Shown here: positions 9,497 to 17,419 of the stretch, in pieces
Numbering within the stretch: the first letter of the stretch is position 1
How the letters are laid out: every line of letters starts with the position of its first letter
Origin: CAYSCW01 sp964449165
GTDB taxonomy: Bacteria; Acidobacteriota; Aminicenantia; Aminicenantales; Aminicenantaceae
Length of the DNA stretch: 64,000 nt
Assembly (NCBI GenBank): GCA_964449165.1
Contig: CAYVAT010000005.1
Coordinates: 1 to 64,000 of the forward strand
Reading direction: 5' to 3'
The notes under the pieces: model-generated
Seen by the model: only the letters and a program-made list of their open reading frames with translations
The model's database searches: none
What the model was told of the DNA's origin: nothing
Position numbers and translations under genes: made by a program

Positions 9497-10908
9497 ATGA
9501 CGAGAGAAGCATTCTCGATCTTTTAAGTGTAGTGTTCTCTAAAGAAGGTTATCAGGTGGAGACATCTCTGTCAGCCTCCAAAGCGCTGGAACTGATAAAA
9601 AAACAGGATTTTGATCTCATCATTTCCGACATCAAACTTCCCGAAATGAGCGGGATGGAGATCTTAAGAAAGGTCAAGAAAGAGAAGCCGGAGATACCTT
9701 TTGTCATGATAACGGCTTATGGCTCGATCAAGCAGGCTGTAGAGGCTTTAAAAGCCGGAGCTATTGATTATGTGGTTAAGCCATTTGATGTGGAAGAGCT
9801 GAAGATCGTGGTAGCCCATGGCCTGGAAAAGAGCAGGCTCAGGGAAGAAAACATCATGCTGAAGAAGGAGCTCAGGGAGAAATACAAATTCGAGAATATG
9901 ATCGGCAAGAGTAAGAAGATGAGGCAAGTTTACAGCTTGATTGAGAGGATTGCTGGCACAGACTCCACGATTCTAGTTACTGGAGAAAGCGGCACAGGAA
10001 AGGAAATGGCTGCCCGGGCCGTTCATTTTCTCAGCCAACGCCGTGAAAAGCCTTTTGTTTCTATTAACTGCGGAGCTCTTCCAGAAAATCTACTGGAAAG
10101 TGAGTTGTTTGGACACGCCAGGGGTTCCTTCACAGGAGCCATTGCCAATAAGAAAGGGATGTTTGAAGTTGCCCAACAAGGGACTCTGTTTCTGGATGAA
10201 GTGGGAGAGATGTCCTCCATGACGCAGGTGAAGTTGCTCAGAGCGCTTCAGGAGAAGAAGGTTAGACATGTGGGGGGGACAGAGGAAATCGAAGTCAATG
10301 TTCGCATCATTGCAGCAACCAACCAAGATCTCAAAGAGAAGATTGGGAAGGGAGATTTTCGAGAAGACCTCTACTACCGGTTGAATGTCATCTACTTTGA
10401 GATGCCTCCTCTGAGGGAAAGAAAGGAGGACCTTCCTCTTCTTGTTTCCTATTTCCTTCAGAAATACTGCAAGCAGATGAGAAGAAAGATGAAAAGGATT
10501 GCCCCTGAAGCCATGAAAATATTTGAGTCTTATGCCTGGCCGGGTAATGTTAGAGAACTTGAAAACGTTATAGAGAGGGTCGTAGCCATAGAGGAAAGAG
10601 AGACAATAACAGAAGAGAGTCTCCCTGCAGATCTTTTCAGGATTCAGGAGAAGCCAGAAAGCAAATATCTGTTTCAGCCTGGATTTAGCCTCAATCAATA
10701 CCTGGATGATGTTTCCAGAAATTTTATCAGAGAAGCTCTTGAGGCGACAGGAGGAAATCTGAAGGAGACAGCAGGTCTGTTAGGAGTGAATTACCGTTCA
10801 CTGAGATATCTCATGGAGAAATATGATTTGAGAAATAGGCGGCAAGTCGTCGAATTTTCCCCGAAAAAACAAAATTTTGTCAACAAATCGTCAAAAAGTG
10901 TCAACTAG
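9475..10908 (+). CDS. pilR: Sigma-54-dependent response regulator PilR
   Basis: 477 residues: receiver domain with phosphoacceptor Asp52 in SDIKLPEMSG, AAA+ domain with Walker A GESGTGKE (about 170-177), the sigma-54 contact loop as GSFTGA (about 217-222; the usual form is GAFTGA), Walker B LFLDEVGEM, arginine region RLNVIYFEMPPLRER, and a Fis-type helix-turn-helix near 430-455. The ATG lies inside pilS, with a GGAG site 4 nt upstream. Its last codons carry three GTCAA repeats that may serve as an upstream activator site for the pilin promoter. Confidence 0.93.
   Translation: MDKLLIIDDERSILDLLSVVFSKEGYQVETSLSASKALELIKKQDFDLIISDIKLPEMSGMEILRKVKKEKPEIPFVMITAYGSIKQAVEALKAGAIDYVVKPFDVEELKIVVAHGLEKSRLREENIMLKKELREKYKFENMIGKSKKMRQVYSLIERIAGTDSTILVTGESGTGKEMAARAVHFLSQRREKPFVSINCGALPENLLESELFGHARGSFTGAIANKKGMFEVAQQGTLFLDEVGEMSSMTQVKLLRALQEKKVRHVGGTEEIEVNVRIIAATNQDLKEKIGKGDFREDLYYRLNVIYFEMPPLRERKEDLPLLVSYFLQKYCKQMRRKMKRIAPEAMKIFESYAWPGNVRELENVIERVVAIEERETITEESLPADLFRIQEKPESKYLFQPGFSLNQYLDDVSRNFIREALEATGGNLKETAGLLGVNYRSLRYLMEKYDLRNRRQVVEFSPKKQNFVNKSSKSVN
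10879..10905. promoter_or_regulatory. Candidate PilR upstream activating sequence
   Basis: Three GTCAA cores start at 10879, 10890 and 10900 (two as GTCAAC), spaced 11 and 10 bp, close to one DNA turn. They sit in the last codons of pilR, 75-95 bp upstream of the -24 element of the pilin promoter. Characterised PilR sites contain repeated TGTC cores at comparable distance. Binding is inferred only. Confidence 0.4.
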
Positions 10909-10974
10909 AGGGAGCAAAAATGAGAGCTCATAAAATTAATTTATTCAATTTCAATAACTTACAGTTTTTCCTTC

Positions 10975-10990
10975 TGGCATAAAAATTGCA
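10975..10990 (+). promoter_or_regulatory. Sigma-54 (-24/-12) promoter of the pilin gene
   Basis: TGGCAT-AAAAA-TTGCA matches the consensus TGGCAC-N5-TTGCW at all but one position. The GG (10976-10977) and GC (10988-10989) dinucleotides have the required 10-nt separation. Predicted transcription start is near 11001, about 47 nt before the pilin ATG, with AAAAGGAGG upstream of the start codon. Confidence 0.85.
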
Positions 10991-11047
10991 AAATATATAG
11001 ATATGAGAAGTGATTGGAATAATCACCAGAAACAAAAGGAGGTTTAA

Positions 11048-11590
11048 ATGAAAAAGTTAAGAGGTTTTACGCTGATTGAACTGCTGATTGTTGTAGCGAT
11101 TATCGGAATTCTCGCTGCTCTTCTTATTCCCAACGCGATCACGGCCATCCAGAAGTCCAAGCAGAAAGGTACTATGAAAGACATAGTGACCATTGCCACA
11201 GGAGCCGCAGACTTCATCACAGACCAAGGTGCATGGGATAACGCAGGTGTTACCCATAATGGCGACCTGGTGACAAATGATGCTTTCATCCGAGCTCTTT
11301 CCCCCTTCTATATCAAGGTCTGCCCCGTGAATGATAACTGGGGTGAGCCTTTCAAAGTCTACCTTGGCACATCTGCTGGGTCACAAAGATCTATCGGCGC
11401 TACCAATGTTGGTGATGATGATTTCCTGATTGAATCTCATGGACGGAACAACACCTCAGATGGGTGGTCCTTTAGTGCCAGTGCGCCTACATCAGGGATG
11501 TACATCATCGACGAGATGCGTGATTTTGACTACGATCTGGTCAACTGGTCCGGCTCATGGATCAGGGCTCCAAGAACAGCTGTTGAATAA
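11048..11590 (+). CDS. pilA: Type IV pilin / GspG-like prepilin
   Basis: 180 residues. It has a short class III leader MKKLRG, cleavage before FTLIELLIVVAIIG, and Glu5 of the mature N-terminus, so it is a PilD substrate. The C-terminal globular domain carries an NDNWGEPFKVY segment resembling GspG-type pseudopilins. Location directly after pilS/pilR, its own sigma-54 promoter and a strong terminator point to the major pilin. There are no minor pilins or pilMNOPQ in the window, so the rest of the machine is encoded elsewhere. Confidence 0.88.
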   Translation: MKKLRGFTLIELLIVVAIIGILAALLIPNAITAIQKSKQKGTMKDIVTIATGAADFITDQGAWDNAGVTHNGDLVTNDAFIRALSPFYIKVCPVNDNWGEPFKVYLGTSAGSQRSIGATNVGDDDFLIESHGRNNTSDGWSFSASAPTSGMYIIDEMRDFDYDLVNWSGSWIRAPRTAVE

Positions 11591-11637
11591 TTCGGGTTGA
11601 GTTCCGCGTAGCAAATTTCGCCTTAAGGCGGAAAAGG

Positions 11638-11671
11638 AGCGATGCATCCTCGGATGCATCGCTTTTTTTTT
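11638..11671 (+). terminator. Rho-independent terminator after the pilin gene
   Basis: AGCGATGCATCC (11638-11649) and GGATGCATCGCT (11652-11663) are perfect reverse complements separated by 2 nt, so in practice an 11-bp stem with a 4-nt loop, followed by a run of T to 11671. A shorter palindrome, CGCCTTAAGGCG, lies at 11619-11630. This makes the pilin a monocistronic unit. Confidence 0.9.
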
Positions 11672-11837
11672 AATCAGTCAAAGCGGGGATTTCCCTTCAT
11701 CCTCGCCAGATCGGTTCCGGATGGCTTCCTCTTCAGCTTACCTGACTTCTGTTGAAACTTTCATGGAAATAAGGATGGCCACAGATAGAATTCTTACTTC
11801 ATCACCGAGGGATATGGTATAATCTGAGCTACATAAA

Positions 11838-12533
11838 ATGCGGACCATAATCGCTTTCTTGCTCTATGTCGTATTGGCTGTTCTCCTTTTACCTGTTCTT
11901 CTCGTTTGTTACTTAGGGAGATGGTCAGAGCCCCTGATTGCCATCGGCAAATGGGCTCTATCCATAGGAAGCAAAATCCTCGCTATTCAGGTGAGGTTTT
12001 CGGGCTTGGAAAGAATCGATAAAAAGAGACCCTATGTGTTCATGGCCAATCATCTGAGCCTGATTGACGGGCCTCTCATTTTCTGGCTCATCCCCCAATC
12101 CATAAGAGTCATCTTGAAGAAAGAGGTGTTCCGCATTCCCATTATCGGCCAAGGCATGAAGCATGTGGGCTTTGTTCCCGTCGACAGGAAAAGACTCAGA
12201 GGGGGGAAAAAAAGCATCGAAAGGGCTACCCGGCTTATCAAAGAAAAAGGATTTTCGTTTCTCATCTTTCCTGAAGGAACAAGAAGCAGGGATGGCGAAA
12301 TACAGCCTTTCAAGCGTGGAGGTTTTTTCTTAGCCCTTGGCAGCCAAGTGCCTGTTGTCCCCATTTCTATTCAAGGGACCTATGAAATGATGCCTAGAGG
12401 AAGTTTCTTTGTCAAAAAAGGAAGAGTCAAAGTCGAGTTCCATCACCCGTTCCCTGTGAGCGATTATAATCTTCAAACCATGCCCCAGCTTATCGAGAAG
12501 GTCCGAAACACTATTAAAAATGGTTTGAAATAA
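11838..12533 (+). CDS. plsC: 1-acyl-sn-glycerol-3-phosphate acyltransferase family (PlsC-like)
   Basis: 231 residues. An N-terminal hydrophobic helix (about 3-26) precedes the acyltransferase domain with the catalytic NHxxxxD motif (His72, Asp77 in NHLSLID), a substrate motif around PVDRKR, and FPEGTRS (about 145). This is the PlsC/LPLAT set, so it should acylate lysophosphatidate at the inner membrane. ATG 11838 gives the normal family length. A gmhA-type gene follows 62 nt later on the same strand. Confidence 0.85.
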   Translation: MRTIIAFLLYVVLAVLLLPVLLVCYLGRWSEPLIAIGKWALSIGSKILAIQVRFSGLERIDKKRPYVFMANHLSLIDGPLIFWLIPQSIRVILKKEVFRIPIIGQGMKHVGFVPVDRKRLRGGKKSIERATRLIKEKGFSFLIFPEGTRSRDGEIQPFKRGGFFLALGSQVPVVPISIQGTYEMMPRGSFFVKKGRVKVEFHHPFPVSDYNLQTMPQLIEKVRNTIKNGLK

Positions 12534-12595
12534 AACGAGGATTTTTGTTGAGAAAGAGTGTTCTTAGGAATAAGTTCTCCCCTTAAGGAGGAAAA

Positions 12596-13036
12596 ATGGA
12601 ATACGAGCAGGTGGCCAAGGAGCTTTCCCAGATTATGGAAGAATTTTTCGTTGAAAAGAGGCAGCTCTTTAACGGAGTAATCGGTAGAGCTGTGGAATGC
12701 CTAAAGACCGGCGGCAAAATTCTTGTCTTTGGAAACGGAGGAAGTGCGGCCCAGGCTCAGCATTTTGCTGCAGAGCTGGTTAACAAATTCTTGAAGGAAA
12801 GATCAGCCCTTCCGGCTATTTCCCTGACCACGGATACTTCAGCTCTCACTTCCATTGCNNNNNNNNNNNNNNNNNNNNNNNNNNNNNNNNNNNNNNNNNN
12901 NNNNNNNNNNNNNNNNNNNNNNNNNNNNNNNNNNNNNNNNNNNNNNNNNNNNNNNNNNAGAATACAAGAGGGCCATCTGATTCTGCTCCATCTTTTAGCT
13001 CAAGAAATAGAAATGAGGATGAGCGAACAGCTCTAG
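12596..13036 (+). CDS. gmhA: Phosphoheptose isomerase-like SIS-domain protein (interrupted by gap)
   Basis: Residues 1-87 carry the SIS start of GmhA (FGNGGSAAQAQHFAAELVNKF and SLTTDTSALTSI). After the gap the frame resumes with RIQEGHLILLHLLAQEIE, the family's C-terminal motif, and stops at TAG. Typical GmhA has about 190 residues; only about 112 are visible and the 100-N gap allows 33, so some 75-80 residues are probably missing and N-length is not real. Function: sedoheptulose-7-phosphate to heptose-phosphate for LPS core, consistent with the lpx/lpt genes. Ribosome site TAAGGAGG. The stop overlaps that of the convergent PEPCK-like gene. Confidence 0.82.
   Translation: MEYEQVAKELSQIMEEFFVEKRQLFNGVIGRAVECLKTGGKILVFGNGGSAAQAQHFAAELVNKFLKERSALPAISLTTDTSALTSIXXXXXXXXXXXXXXXXXXXXXXXXXXXXXXXXXXRIQEGHLILLHLLAQEIEMRMSEQL
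12859..12958. other. Assembly gap (100 N) inside gmhA
   Basis: Exactly 100 N, a standard unknown-size placeholder. Comparison with GmhA length suggests that the true missing sequence is longer, roughly 230 bp. Confidence 0.95.
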
Positions 13037-14868
13037 CGAGATCGCCAAAAGCCTCCACGGCGTGGCCTGGATTTTGATTCCCAGTAATAGAAAGGTTTCT
13101 CTTCTGAAGGAGGGCTTTCAGAGACAAAGGTTTTTTCTTTTCTCTCTTTCTTGTCTATGCTGAAGGACCGCTCTGCTGCATAGATGATTTCTTTGCGAAG
13201 CCCTTCTGAAGCTACCTCATCGGTGAATTCCCGTCTTCCCTCAACCAGATCATGGATGTAATCATTAATCTGGTTCTCCGAATAGAAGTTGCGGATGTCA
13301 TATTCATCCAGGCTCCGCTCCTCACAGAGTTTGATCTCTCTGGTTCCAAGGATTCCTTTTTGGTAGTGATTGGCTCCCCTCAGGTCTCCTCTCTGGATTT
13401 GAGACATAAGGCTTATAGGAACACGGGTTACTTTGCGCACCAACCTTTTTTTCTTCTGACTCTTTTCATCGTATTCTTCGATAATTTCTCCGATTCCACC
13501 TGTGTTGTACTGCATGAATTTGAGCTTTCCCGGGTAGTTGCTGACAAGGTTCATGATGATTTCGTAGAAGCGGTTGACTTTCCTGGCTCTAGAGCCGATG
13601 ATAAACGGATCTGTCCCCACGATGCGCACGGATTCGCCTGCTTTGTGAGGCTGGCTTGCGTAGCTGTGGGTGCTTTCGCCCCAGAGATAAGCCAAGACGG
13701 CCTGGTCTGGTGTAAGTTCTTGAGCGAAGCTCATGATGGTGTTTCTTCGGGTGATGAAAGCAAAAATGATTCCGTCTAGCTCTTCCAGAGGAGGGAGATC
13801 GATAGATTTAGAGAAAATCCCTACTTTTTTCTCCTTTATCCTGATTTTTAGTTTGTCTCTACGAATGACCGCCCTGCCGTTTGCGGTCAGGGTTTCATCA
13901 AGAAAATCTATCTCACCGTTGGATTTGATCATCACATTTTCAAACAGAGCAGACTTGTCTACGAGTGCGTTGTACATCGCTTCTTGATATTTTTTCTCCA
14001 CATCAGTTTTGACGAAAAAATTGTTCTCAGAGCCCAGAGCCGAGCCATCTTTTCTAAGAAAAACGATATCATCCTGGATGACTTCTGTTCTTTCTCCTTT
14101 TTCATAGTTGAGGCCAAGGGGATGACATGACCAGGTGGATTTGCCTGTTGCTGTAAGGCCAAAAAGAAATACTCCGTAGGTTTTGAGCCTGTTTGCGGGA
14201 TCTCGGACAGTGACCAGCTTGGTGCCGGCATGAAGGCCGAGCATCCCTTCTCTATCAGCAACCCACATGGCCTGGCGCAGAAATCCTTTCTTGTCTTCCC
14301 CCATGTAATCTGTGCCCAAGGCGATATTGATGTTTTCTTCAGGGAGGACCAGAACCTGCTGGCGAAGGAGATGTTCCTCCGGGATATGGATCATGATGAA
14401 CTCAGGACCAGGCCTTTTTTTGGGCTTAAACATGGTTGTTCCCCACATGTAGCCAATCCGGTAGTTGTTCAAATCCGCGGCGGAGACATAGAGGTTGCAG
14501 TATGGATTGTATGAATCGTTGTCTCCCATGCGCCTTCGGATGTGGTAGAAAGGAAGAGTTCGCAGCAGGTGGATGACCTTATCAAGCTCTTCAGGAGCGT
14601 TGGCGATAAGCGATTTTTGCTCTTCTGAAGGCCGGGGAAGCCGGATAGATTCGCTCCCCAAGTAGATGGTCTTGGGAGCGATTCGGCTGGATATGGCTGA
14701 ACGCCAGCCGTACGAGCCAAACGTGGTTTTGATTCCGCTGGATTTTGCCCTTGGTTCCAGCCATCTAAGGTCTACACTCTTTATGTTTGGTCCCTTGAGA
14801 ACCTGGGAAATTTCCTTAGCAAATTTCTTACAGGTATCTACGTCAGATATGCTTTTAGTGTCTGTCAT
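13033..14868 (-). CDS. Divergent ATP-type phosphoenolpyruvate carboxykinase-like protein
   Basis: About 611 residues. Compared from memory with E. coli PckA: GTDYMGEDKKG aligns with GGTWYGGEMKKG (both active-site lysines kept), LHAGT with MHCSA (metal-binding His kept), P-loop GLTATGKST with GLSGTGKTT, and ENVMIKSNGEIDF with ENVTVREDGTIDF. The kinase-2 motif GDDE is QDDI: both aspartates remain but the glutamate is lost, and the PckA signature after it is not conserved. RIAPKTIYL may be the oxaloacetate-arginine region. Canonical PckA has about 540 residues; the tail is longer and basic. Likely role: oxaloacetate + ATP to PEP + CO2, or a related kinase activity. ATG 14868 (GTG 14874 also possible), 12 nt after the fusion gene, so likely coupled. 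Confidence 0.7.
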   Translation of the reverse strand: MTDTKSISDVDTCKKFAKEISQVLKGPNIKSVDLRWLEPRAKSSGIKTTFGSYGWRSAISSRIAPKTIYLGSESIRLPRPSEEQKSLIANAPEELDKVIHLLRTLPFYHIRRRMGDNDSYNPYCNLYVSAADLNNYRIGYMWGTTMFKPKKRPGPEFIMIHIPEEHLLRQQVLVLPEENINIALGTDYMGEDKKGFLRQAMWVADREGMLGLHAGTKLVTVRDPANRLKTYGVFLFGLTATGKSTWSCHPLGLNYEKGERTEVIQDDIVFLRKDGSALGSENNFFVKTDVEKKYQEAMYNALVDKSALFENVMIKSNGEIDFLDETLTANGRAVIRRDKLKIRIKEKKVGIFSKSIDLPPLEELDGIIFAFITRRNTIMSFAQELTPDQAVLAYLWGESTHSYASQPHKAGESVRIVGTDPFIIGSRARKVNRFYEIIMNLVSNYPGKLKFMQYNTGGIGEIIEEYDEKSQKKKRLVRKVTRVPISLMSQIQRGDLRGANHYQKGILGTREIKLCEERSLDEYDIRNFYSENQINDYIHDLVEGRREFTDEVASEGLRKEIIYAAERSFSIDKKERKEKTFVSESPPSEEKPFYYWESKSRPRRGGFWRSR

Positions 14869-14880
14869 GGTCACACTTTT

Positions 14881-17396
14881 TTATGAGTGAGATGGCGGTT
14901 CAGATTCGCCAGTGACGATCCTTTTGATGTCTTCAGCTGAACCCACACCGCTGTTGAAAAGATAGCAAGAAGTGCTTTCGAGAATGCGGCGGAAAAAGCT
15001 TTTCTGGAGTTCCATCCGCTCATCATTGGTCACCAGAAGGTGCGGATTGTAGAACGGCTCACCTTTAGAAGGTGTCAGCGTTCGTCTAGAGCCGAGGCTT
15101 TCCCCTGTCTCCAGGATGCGTAAGGCGTCCTCTATGTCCATCTCCACAAAAGGAGGCGATACGGTGTCATAGCGAAGAATGAATATCCAGTGCAGTGATG
15201 TCCGCTTGGTATGTTTAGAAGGTCCATCGATCCAGTAGGGGTCGAAGAGAACCATGGCCTGCTTTGAAGCCTTGTAGCAAAAGGGTGCCCCTCTATCCAG
15301 GCGACAGTCATCCAGGCGGATACAATCGGAATCTTGACAATCCTCCTTACGGGCGATCACGTTTTCGCATTTACTGTTGTCAAACAAGGGAGCAAAATCC
15401 GGGTAGGCCTCTACTGTGTTGGTGGGCAGATAGAGTTTCCTTTCTACAGAATCTGCCAGTGCTCGGCCGCTGGTAAAACGGACAAAGATGAGGTCATTGG
15501 AATGGAGCCTGAATCTTCTGTCTTGCAAGAGAGTGAAGAAGAGCTCTGTTTTTTTTGTTCCTTTGGGACCGACCAAGATCAGCCCCTTTCCTTCCAGATC
15601 TGCTGACATCCCCCTGATAGCGTGGAAATTGAAAAGCCTCTCTGAAACGTCCGTCACCAGGCCAAGGGCCAAGCTGCGACAAGAAGCGTAATAGTCGCAG
15701 TTGACCAATACACCTGTTTTTGACTCTGAATTATAATATGCACGAGGTTCCCGGCCAGGGATACCGTCCACTGCATAGATTATTCCGTGGGGCTCCAGGT
15801 CTGCTTCCAGCTGAGCAGGATACCAGTTTTCAATCCAGAAATCGCTGAGGTGGGAAACGTTGGTACGTAGTTGGACGATAACCCCGTTGACGTTGGCGTT
15901 CCACTCAAAATAATTTTGGTAGCTGAGATGGCTTTCCATTTCAGCCACAAGAGCATCTCTCATCTGAACAGATATGGAGGAATCCACAGGAACCGATTTT
16001 TTCACTCGGGTTATGGCGTTGGACAGAGAAACCCGCTTCACCTTCTTGGCCGTTTTCAAGCGGGATACGGCTTCGATGATTCTGTCCGTGGCCTTCTCCA
16101 GGTTTTCCATGGAGGTAGCATAAGAAATACGGATATAGTCATCGGCTCCGAAAGCATCTCCAGGGACGATGGCTACTTTGGCTTCCTTAAGCAAATAATA
16201 GGCTAATCCGTAGGAGTTACGCATGAGGACATTGTTGAATTCCTTCTCATAATAAGAGGAAAAATTAGGAAAAAGATAGAAAGCTCCTTGTGGTTTGAAG
16301 CAGGAGATTTGAGGGATGCTCTGAAGCCGCATCAGAACGTAATTTCTGCGTCTCTGAAATTCTGATCTCATCCGGGAGACTTCATGCTGTGGTCCTTTCA
16401 AGGCTTCAACACTGGCCATCTGGGAGATGGAACAGGCATTGGAAGTGCTGTGACTNNNNNNNNNNNNNNNNNNNNNNNNNNNNNNNNNNNNNNNNNNNNN
16501 NNNNNNNNNNNNNNNNNNNNNNNNNNNNNNNNNNNNNNNNNNNNNNNNNNNNNNNAGGCTTCAACACTGGCCATCTGGGAGATGGAACAGGCATTGGAAG
16601 TGCTGTGACTTTGGATTTTGGACATGGCGCTGATAACATCTTCAGGACCAGCAGTATACCCTATCCGCCAACCTGTCATGGAATAAGCTTTGGAGACCCC
16701 GTTGATGAGGATAGTCTTCTTTTTGACCTCCTCTCCAAGAGAGGCAAAGCTTGTGAAGCGGAAATCATCATAGACAAGATGGGCATAGATTTCATCAGCG
16801 ATGACGTAGATATCCTCTTCGGTGACAATATCAGCCAAGGCTTCCAGCTGATGTCTTGTATAGGCGGCTCCGGTTGGGTTGGAGGGATTATTCAGTACAA
16901 GGGCCTTGGTGGCAGGAGTGATGGCGGACTTGAGCTGTTCGGGGGAAAGCAGAAATCCATTCTCTTCCTTGGTAGGGATGATGACAGCTTTTCCGTTGGC
17001 CAGGGAAACGGCGTGAGGATAGGTGACCCAATAAGGAGCAGGAATGATGACTTCCTCGCCTTCGTTGATCAGAGCTTGGATGACGTGGTAGAGGGAGCTT
17101 TTTGCTCCTGTGGAGACAATGATTTCATTCTTGCCATAAGTCAACCCGAAGTCCATCTTTAAGCGGCTGATGATAGCCTCTTTCAGGGCTGGAATCCCTT
17201 CATTGGGGGTATATTTGGTGAAGTTTTGTTCGATAGCCCGTTTTCCAGCTTCTTTCACGTTGTCAGGTGTTGGAAAATCTGGTTCTCCGGCACTCAGGTC
17301 AATGACATCTATACCCTCGGCCTTCATGGCCATGGCTTTGGCGGTCACCTTGAGTGTCAGAGATTCGCCGATTTGATTAGCTTTTTCTGATACCAT
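14881..17396 (-). CDS. Aspartate-type aminotransferase fused to a degenerate PEPCK/HPrK-fold domain (spans assembly gap)
   Basis: Merging the 55-bp overlap around the gap removes 155 nt and leaves 2,361 nt, an uninterrupted 786-residue frame. Residues 1-396 are a class I PLP aminotransferase: NNPSNPTG (about 170-177), Asp201, PLP Lys236 in GVSKAYSMTGWRIGY, carboxylate Arg about 371 in YIRISY. Residues about 397-786 align with the C-terminal two-thirds of the neighbouring PEPCK-like protein: a conserved His (about 540), a P-loop position reading GPKGTKKT (about 558-565, second glycine replaced by Lys), a SND in place of DD, and a similar tail. The active-site KK reads CR. A regulatory or scaffolding pseudoenzyme domain is inferred. 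ATG 17396; 23 nt behind flotillin. Confidence 0.78.
16401..16610. repeat. 55-bp direct duplication flanking a 100-N gap (assembly artefact)
   Basis: 16401-16455 and 16556-16610 are identical, and the 100 N between them (16456-16555) touch both copies. This is the signature of two contigs sharing a terminal k-mer overlap (k about 55) that were scaffolded rather than joined. Removing one copy and the Ns restores the aminotransferase reading frame exactly. Confidence 0.93.
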
Positions 17397-17419
17397 GGTT
17401 AGCCCACTTCAAAGGATGA

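Noticed and set aside
16398..16608. Frames reading through the second gap on the plus strand
   Set aside because: They arise from the duplicated contig overlap and the N run; antisense to the aminotransferase.
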